Origin: Trichostrongylus colubriformis
Taxonomy: Eukaryota; Nematoda; Chromadorea; Rhabditida; Trichostrongylidae
Length of the DNA: 64,000 bases
Assembly: GCA_963978905.1 (NCBI GenBank)
Contig: OZ022258.1
Location: 45,058,591 to 45,122,590 of the forward strand
Direction of reading: 5' to 3'
Shown here: piece by piece, positions 61,001 through 64,000 of the stretch
Layout: every line of letters starts with the position of its first letter
How positions within the stretch are numbered: position 1 is the stretch's first letter
Program-made: the position numbers and the translations under genes
Notes under the pieces: generated by a model
What the model was told of the DNA's origin: nothing
The model's input: only the letters and a program-made list of their open reading frames with translations
Database searches by the model: none

Positions 61001-62748
61001 ATTTTTCACAATTCCTCTTCCACTAATTGAAGCAGTTGCAGGCTGAAGCCCTTACTCACCCATCATATTCAGCAGATCAGCGCTAAATAAGCCCCACTTT
61101 CCCAAACATCTGGACAGTTTCTTCAGTAGCAGTGTGCTCAGAAAGAATGGTGATTTGAAGTCGAATTTTTTGATTTCGCGCTATATGAATCATCAGCCCT
61201 TTATCGAAATGGGATATGCCAACATCCATGATATGGCCGAGAGAGTAGCTAATCAACTGGTGCTTATTCTATGAGAAAAAATGCAGCCTAAGGCGAGTTA
61301 TGATCTCCCGAAGTTGAAACTGCGTAAATCGGCCAAGCTTTCCTTACAGCGTAATATCAAGAATTCATGAAAGAGAGAGGGATAAAGTAAAAATGTGAAA
61401 AATGGAACAATGAGTCTAAAAAGAAAAAGAAGTGACTGGGCAACGTTGGCCTCTTTCTAGAAGCCACATAAAATGGAACAAGTATGTATTTCATGAGAAT
61501 TAATTTTAGTAGTTTTCTGATTTTCTGGTCACCGAGTCCAAAAACGTTCGTGAGAAACAAGATACTTTTCACTACATCCAGCTATATTACTAATACTTTT
61601 ATAGAGCTTCAAAATTCTCTTTTTTCTGTTTCTTAATGATTCCATTCGATTCTAATTATTCCATTAAGCCGATGTAATAGATATCTTAATTAGTTACGCA
61701 GTTGATGAATCGATGAAGACAGTTAGATCGGCCAATTAAGCGAGATCATTCCTCAGGCGCATTCGGAGAGGTGCGAAGTAACTAGGGGAAGTGCGACGCA
61801 GGAGTCGTGGAAGGTCAATCTTGACTAGAGACCCCCTCCCTGCCTTATGACCTCGTTTTTCGATTGCGGCGATCGTGTTCCCTCTCGCCAACTATGAATG
61901 CAACCTATGCGTGAATTTGTTATAAGCTCGCAATTTGTCTTAACAACATATAATTTGGGTTTACTGACCATATGGAACTTGAAAAATGGCTTTTACGAAA
62001 TAAGGATTATGGCACATCAGGTCATATGAGCGTCGAAACATCCAGTTCAATATGAGATTCTAAGACAGCACAACACCAGGGTGTGCACTTATCATCGTTT
62101 CCACGTGAGCTACTACTGCTACATCGGTACATTTTACAACGGAAAATAAATTTTAAAGTTAGGTACAGTAAGATGCTATGTGCAGTTACATGCAGTTACG
62201 ACTTGTTTCAGCCGTTTGAAAACGCCAATTGGCAAAAACACATGCTACACGTACATGTATCTGAAACACAATCTGAAGAATGATCCAAAATTCAAAGGAA
62301 ATTACTGTAAAACCTCATGAAGAATACCTGGTGGGTATGGTGGGTAAGGAATATTCGGTGCGGTGGCTTCTGAAAGGTTATTCACATTACTTCTTTACAA
62401 TTAATGAAGAAAACCTTACATACATAGATAAACAAATATGTTTTGACTGGAAAATAGGGGAGTCACTGACCTCGCCGATAGCGGAGAGTGAACCGTGAGT
62501 TCGTAGTAGCCATCGTCAAAACTAGTATCGAGTTACTCTGAGATACCATCTCACCGTACTCAGCACGACAACACTCACGAAGTCCTGTGCGGTCGTGTGT
62601 TTGCCCGGATTTCACCTTGAATGAAGTAGTGATAGCACTTCTGCAGCGGCGTTGGGGAATTGTGGCTTACCTCCACAAATTCTTCACATGTGGGATTACA
62701 TTTGAAAGAGAGGTCGGTTAATTGGAATCGGATACGATCACCTGGATT
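48342..62748 (-). CDS. astacin-type secreted metalloprotease, 3' part: CUB, TSP1, Cys-rich tail
   Basis: Five exons: 62748-62671, 62615-62471, 51932-51834, 49049-48967, 48418-48342 (stop). The first two form most of a CUB domain: GDRIRFQLTDLSFKC, EEFVE, TGLRECC, SQSNSILVL, SRFTLRYRR. After a 10.5-kb intron in matching phase, exon three is a thrombospondin type-1 start (WSNWSGWSECSEKCGSCG, RTRQRTC); exon four continues with QICNQQGC and exon five ends with SNWCCSGFKL and NWCE. CUB followed by TSP1 at the C-terminus is the order in subgroup V nematode astacins (NAS-34 to NAS-37; DPY-31 is NAS-35), which process cuticle collagen or aid moulting and hatching; the assignment is inferred because the zinc-protease and EGF exons lie right of the window. 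Exons 1 and 4 here use good TTTGCAG and TTTCAG acceptors; exons 2 and 5 use AAG. The join of exons three and four is off by one base (see findings). Confidence 0.75.
48740..48905. mobile_element. GC-rich MITE with GCGTGGCTGCG inverted ends
   Basis: AAGGCGTGGCTGCG on the left is inverted as CGCAGCCACGCCC on the right, followed by AAAGTATGAACGCGGCCTGA. The terminal word AAGTATGAACGCGGCC recurs at 59.2-60.2 kb, defining a family. It overlaps two open frames, which are therefore not genes, and lies between the last two exons of the astacin-like gene and the CUB exons' direction of transcription. Confidence 0.6.
49290..50324. mobile_element. TA-inserting element with long terminal inverted repeats
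   Basis: TTGGGTCATTCCATAAGTAG at the left and TTACTTATGGAATGACCCAA at the right, TA on both sides; 1,035 bp. Similarity between the ends extends inward for about 300 bases (for example ATTGGCCAAACCGGCAATCA against TGATTGCCGGTTTGGTCAAT-type sequence), with only a short unique centre. No transposase domain recognised; the two open frames inside (49,502-49,696 minus, 49,805-50,059 plus) largely mirror each other. Confidence 0.85.
51834..51932 (-). CDS. thrombospondin type-1 repeat exon
   Basis: Acceptor TTGTTCAG at 51,933. Two bases complete a split Gly codon from 62,471, then VWSNWSGWSECSEKCGSCG and TRTRQRTCSKKSC: the W-x-x-W-x-x-W motif, the C-S-x-x-C-G start and the R-x-R-x-C strand of a TSP1 repeat. 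The only workable donor before the in-frame TGA is GTTGAG at 51,833, which is weak and leaves phase 1. Confidence 0.7.
52515..52938. mobile_element. TTAA-type foldback MITE, copy 4 (best preserved)
   Basis: Flanked by TTAA on both sides (CCTTAA then AGGAATCGTCCACGG; GGACGATTCCT then TTAAGC). The whole element is nearly one palindrome: GTCCCAGTGGGCGGGGCC in the left arm is matched by GGCCCCGCCCACTGGGAC in the right. It lies in the 10.5-kb intron of the astacin-like gene. Confidence 0.9.
53484..54473 (+). CDS. unidentified two-exon protein with paired Cys clusters
   Basis: The longest open frame of the window starts at an ATG at 53,484. It does not need to end at the TAA at 54,162: a GTAAGT donor at 54,161 and a TCTTTCTAG acceptor ending at 54,292 join the frame to exon 54,293-54,473, completing an Asp codon and stopping at TAA after KRRKL. 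The predicted product has about 285 residues. Residues 1-225 are polar with few cysteines (AASAAMWTTGAQFVTPVD, RASNFLDLHTYI). The second exon carries CAFC and, 18 residues later, CGLLCTFCGREHNVLIC, close to a zinc knuckle (C-x2-C-x3-H-x4-C), then a basic KRRK end. I cannot name the family. The locus is nested antisense in the astacin-like gene's long intron and is followed by retroelement-like broken frames, so a transposon or virus-derived origin is possible. Confidence 0.5.
54213..55186 (+). repeat. direct duplication of the intron end and exon-2 start
   Basis: About 160 bp at 54,213-54,372 (intron tail, acceptor and first 26 codons of the Cys-cluster exon) recurs at 55,029-55,186 with scattered substitutions. 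The second copy keeps the acceptor (GTTTCTAG) and reads LYNALEFYHSTFCYVGKIS, but hits a stop just before the second Cys cluster. The copies are 816 bp apart. This may be a duplicated exon that has decayed, or the repeated unit of a larger element. Confidence 0.75.
55187..55668 (+). pseudogene. broken plus-strand frames, unidentified
   Basis: Two short open stretches, 55,187-55,426 and 55,450-55,659, have protein-like composition (TVLDVSPGDVVQLSSQFTL; GVGLASAYSGIEIRTDVSV) but are interrupted by several stops and frame changes. They sit between the duplicated Cys-cluster exon and the membrane-anchored frame below, in the same direction, and may be remnants of one reading frame. No function can be given. 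Confidence 0.25.
55873..56340 (+). pseudogene. membrane-anchored, envelope-like frame (broken)
   Basis: The frame reads an extracellular-type segment (FTPLVARRAAVMGYELKTEG, VSWPDFSHTADVF), then a strong hydrophobic stretch at about residues 72-93 (AAIGLTLLIAITCIFAI), a second at about 104-119, and a basic tail (QKHARKDYKKGK). A single-pass anchor close to the C-terminus is what nematode LTR-element envelope proteins look like, and a gag-type Cys-rich frame follows 300 bp on, but no envelope family was recognised. Upstream the frame is closed by stops, so it is either a 3' fragment or a dead copy. It could also be an unrelated membrane-protein exon. Confidence 0.3.
56341..56860 (+). pseudogene. 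gag-type Cys-rich fragment of an LTR retroelement
   Basis: From 56,654 the frame reads ECAFYQAKGAHYSDLCP, GRCARCLGECPRKGCKF and SCLYCEKVRN. This series of Cys-Cys and Cys-His groups, with the words AHYSDLCP and RCARCL, resembles the Cys-rich region of gag in nematode BEL/Pao-type elements. The last group is cut by a stop at 56,858. Upstream, 56,341-56,530 has gag-like polar, coiled-coil-prone pieces (SERDLGKLDNNLQTS; QHLERDRAF in another frame) split by stops and by the hairpin at 56,428-56,474. No flanking LTRs were found by eye. Confidence 0.45.
56428..56474. repeat. perfect 21-bp inverted repeat with 5-nt loop
   Basis: Left arm 56,428-56,448 and right arm 56,454-56,474 are exact reverse complements (core AAGTTGTTGGTGAATCGC and its complement) around TCAAC. 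On either strand this would fold into a strong stem. It lies in the decayed gag-like region. Confidence 0.95.
57400..59100. other. no supported gene; minus-strand frames doubtful
   Basis: Frames at 57,754-58,116 and 57,840-58,259 (minus) overlap each other out of frame, lack domains and look like by-products of GC-rich sequence. The region continues the possible retroelement debris of 53-57 kb, but I find no RT, RNase H or integrase motif. Confidence 0.4.
59183..59365. mobile_element. GC-rich MITE, about 180 bp
   Basis: GCCGCGTTCATGCTTTGCGC with CGGCAGGGCGTGGCTGCGG at the left, and CCGCAGCCACGTCCTGCCGG-type sequence plus CGAAGTATGAAAGTGGCC at the right. Best-defined short member of the family with TIR GGCCGCGTTCATACTTTGCG. 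Confidence 0.75.
59703..60151. mobile_element. MITE of the same TIR family, about 450 bp
   Basis: TAAGGCCGCAATCATACTTT at the left and AAAGTATGAACGCGGCCTAA at the right, with GACGGCAATTTGCGCCG inside the left arm echoed by CGGCGTCAAATTACCGCCGT on the right. The centre (59,820-59,990) has an inverted CTTGGCATA...TATGCCAAG pair. Confidence 0.7.
60366..61916. mobile_element. element with about 200-bp terminal inverted repeats, invaded by mariner
   Basis: Left arm 60,366-60,595 contains TTAGTCAG-ATTGACC-ACGACTCCTGC and CGAATGCGCCTGAGGAATGA; the right arm 61,735-61,916 contains TCATTCCTCAGGCGCATTCG and GCAGGAGTCGTGGAAGGTCA, i.e. the reverse complement. Outer ends (CATTCATACTTGGCG and GCCAACTATGAATG) resemble the GGCCGCGTTCATACTT family. 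The interior holds the 60,665-61,354 mariner relic. Confidence 0.75.
60665..61354 (+). mobile_element. mariner-type element, decayed; sister of the 10.33-kb copy
   Basis: Starts TTAGGTTGTGAAGAAATTTC after TA and ends TTTCCTTACAGCGTAA before TA. Broken frames still resemble mariner transposase: FRARQHELACIL near the start and a decayed LTHPSYSAD in place of the usual H-P-P-Y-S-P-D. It sits inside the long-inverted-repeat element 60.37-61.92 kb. Confidence 0.75.
62471..62615 (-). CDS. CUB-domain exon, C-terminal half
   Basis: 145 nt following directly on the 78-nt exon. The reading VKSGQTHDRTGLRECC continues EEFVE as a normal CUB strand, and SNSILVLTMATTNSRFTL is the closing strand pattern. 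The acceptor is TTCAAG, weaker than the consensus. At the 3' end two outcomes are possible: the GTCAGT donor at 62,470, which keeps phase with the TSP1 exon at 51,932, or read-through to a TGA at 62,465-62,463. The phase match and expected domain order favour splicing. Confidence 0.65.
62671..62748 (-). CDS. CUB-domain exon (first of gene inside window)
   Basis: A 78-nt exon in phase 0 at both ends, acceptor CTTTGCAG, donor GTAAGC. It encodes NPGDRIRFQLTDLSFKCNP and TCEEFVE: the conserved CUB beta strands with a pair of cysteines before the acidic-aromatic-V-E strand. The preceding CUB half (Cys-Gly-Gly start) was looked for on this strand up to 64,000 and not seen. Confidence 0.7.
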
Positions 62749-63005
62749 CTGCAAAGGAAAAGAAAGTGAGACAATGCTCAACGCCCAAACGTCAAAGCAG
62801 CAGGAGCAATAAAATGATTGTCTGCAGAAAAAGCAAGTATGTGGCTAAAGGAGAACAAATGAAATGGCGGAAATTCTGAAAGAAGGGACAATGCTGTCTT
62901 CGTTCTCATTAGCATGGACGAGTTTGGCGGCAAGCCGCATCAGTGAGCATCGATCGGAGTCCCACAGAGCAGACCCGTGATAAGTAGCTCCAATATGTTT
63001 AACGT

Positions 63006-63396
63006 GATCGTCCACAGGAAATGAGTTTATCTGTTACCCATATAGTTATGATGTATTCGCCTACTGTGAGCCGCATGAAAAGTTCCACGAGAAAAATGTA
63101 AATTCGGCTGAGATACAGCCCCATGAAATCTTGGCCGGGTGGGAGGGGTCTGCGAGCAAGTGCCCACCCCGTCGTCCGGTCGGAGACGTTACGTAGACAG
63201 TCTCACTCACCGACTCCGACCTCGACGGACCGGAACGCGACTTTACTCGGAGGCCACGCCCACCCGGTCGAAAGTCTGAGCGTAGCAGCCGTATTCTCAC
63301 TTTTTCGCGTGAAATTTTGCATGCGGCCCGTATTAGATAAATATAATATAAAATATGGATAACAAAAAACACATTTCTCTATCAACGATTCTTTTA
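63006..63396. mobile_element. TTAA-type foldback MITE, copy 5
   Basis: Starts TCGTCCACAGGAAATGAG, contains CATATAGTTATGATGTATTC, and ends ATTTCTCTATCAACGATTC then TTTTAA. Diverged but clearly the same family, including the inverted CCACGAGAAAAATG and TTTTTCGCGTGAAATTTTG segments. It lies upstream of the first CUB exon of the astacin-like gene. Confidence 0.75.
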
Positions 63397-63560
63397 AATT
63401 AAACGCGCACTTGCGAAGAAGCCTGAGTTTGGACGCAGGAAGTCTATGCTCAAGATATAGCTCTAGCGAAGAGCTTATGGTTAGAGTGAATTCATTACGA
63501 ATTGCATTAATTACAACTACACGTTACTACAAGGATGCTGAGTTATGGGCAAAAGCTCTG

Positions 63561-63633
63561 GTGTCGGACTGGACTCGAACTCGCACCTCATCCTTTCCGG
63601 GGATATGTGCTAATCCATTACACTACCGACACC
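63561..63633 (-). pseudogene. tRNA-like sequence, left arm
   Basis: About 73 nt. Acceptor arms GTGTCGG / CCGACAC pair over 7 bp; A-box-like TAGTGTAATGG; anticodon arm TATCC-CCGGAAA-GGATG (GGA in the anticodon position, but C rather than T at position 33); B-box-like AGTTCGAGTCC. The T stem pairs poorly. GGA is not a normal eukaryotic serine anticodon and no long variable arm is present, so it is treated as a tRNA-derived relic. Confidence 0.5.
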
Positions 63634-63718
63634 CCTTTCACCTTAACTCAGCCTCTGAATGGTACATTTACCATAGCCTATACCATATACCATTCACAGG
63701 CTGAGTTAAGATAATAGG

Positions 63719-63792
63719 GGTATCGGTAGTGTAATGGATTAGCACATATCCCCGGAAAGGATGATGTGCGGATTTGAGTCCCGTCCGACACC
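63719..63792 (+). pseudogene. tRNA-like sequence, right arm
   Basis: Mirror copy of the left-arm sequence with a few changes: GGTATCGGTAGTGTAATGG start, the same CCGGAAA loop, and a T-arm reading GGATTTGAGTCCCG, closer to a pairing stem than in the left copy. The acceptor has one mismatch. Same caveats as the left copy. Confidence 0.5.
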
Positions 63793-64000
63793 GAAGCTTT
63801 TGCCCATAACTCAGCATCCTTGTAGTAACTTTCGCATCGTGAGCTGCGGCGATAAATAGCAGTTATCAAAAATCAAAAATGTCACAACTACACATTGTTC
63901 AAGGTTTGCAAATCAGGCGATCGCGCGAAATTGAAAAGATACATCGAATAATTCATCAGGGGAAAGGGAAAGGGTAAGATATGTATCGATCAGGTAAATG

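Larger units (their letters stand above)
63523..63829. repeat. foldback element carrying two tRNA-like sequences
   Basis: GTTACTACAAGGATGCTGAG at the left is exactly inverted as CTCAGCATCCTTGTAGTAAC at the right; arms of about 145 bp surround a short centre (CTGAATGGTACATTTACC...). Each arm contains one tRNA-like sequence pointing away from the centre of the palindrome, listed separately. Confidence 0.9.

Overview
This is eukaryotic DNA from a nematode, most likely a clade V (strongylid, hookworm-like) parasite. The evidence is short exons joined by TTTCAG-type acceptors and GTAAG/GTGAG donors, a nematode-style Sec23 and a CUB/TSP1 protein of the astacin type, and a mariner relic with a DD34D spacing and HDNARPH motif of the hookworm 'bandit' type. 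Spliced-leader-1-like sequence and dense Tc1/mariner debris also fit. No bacterial genes, operons or CRISPR arrays are present; most open frames are chance or lie in repeats.

Layout. Both recognisable host genes are on the minus strand. (1) A complete sec-23 gene (COPII coat subunit) runs from 43,698 down to 8,639. Nineteen exons with consistent splice phases encode about 813 residues. Its introns are swollen by transposons. Intron 5 alone is about 19.4 kb (20,987-40,349) and holds a satellite and segmental-duplication block (about 25.7-34.7 kb) and at least one candidate nested gene. (2) The 3' half of an astacin-like secreted metalloprotease gene (CUB, then TSP1, then a Cys-rich tail) runs from 62,748 down to 48,342. 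Its catalytic-domain exons must lie beyond the right edge. Between the two genes, at 44,952, is the probable first exon of a third, unidentified minus-strand gene with a trans-splice-type acceptor 4 nt before its ATG.

Nested plus-strand genes. At 23,237-24,412 two exons encode a small secreted precursor with a signal peptide, a Lys-Arg site and a C-terminal Gly-Arg-Lys-Lys end, the signature of an amidated neuropeptide. At 53,484-54,473, inside the 10.5-kb intron of the astacin-like gene, two exons encode a roughly 285-residue protein ending in paired Cys clusters. I do not recognise its family; part of its second exon is duplicated 816 bp downstream. It is followed by a membrane-anchored, envelope-like broken frame and a gag-type Cys-rich broken frame, so the 53-57 kb stretch may be a decayed retroelement or virus-like insertion.

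Repeats. The window contains mariner-type elements (10.3, 15.8, 41.4, 49.3 and 60.7 kb), two further TA-inserting families (11.4/47.5 kb and 21.3/46.8 kb), and a five-copy, roughly 420-bp foldback family that targets TTAA. It also has GC-rich MITEs, a BEL/Pao relic (7.7-8.0 kb), a foldback carrying two tRNA-like sequences (63.5-63.8 kb), 872-bp and 1,317-bp tandem duplications (28-32 kb), and a 117-bp satellite with a three-monomer (351-bp) higher-order period (32.6-34.5 kb). SL1-like sequence stands at both edges of that satellite block.

How it fits together: sec-23 is a housekeeping secretory gene and the astacin-like protein would be one of its cargo class, but nothing shows co-regulation. 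The stretches 1,500-4,680, 5,115-6,840, 22,102-23,236, 34,723-36,960, 38,140-40,349 and 44,953-46,380 hold nothing I can support as a gene. All identifications come from reading translations by eye, without database searches.
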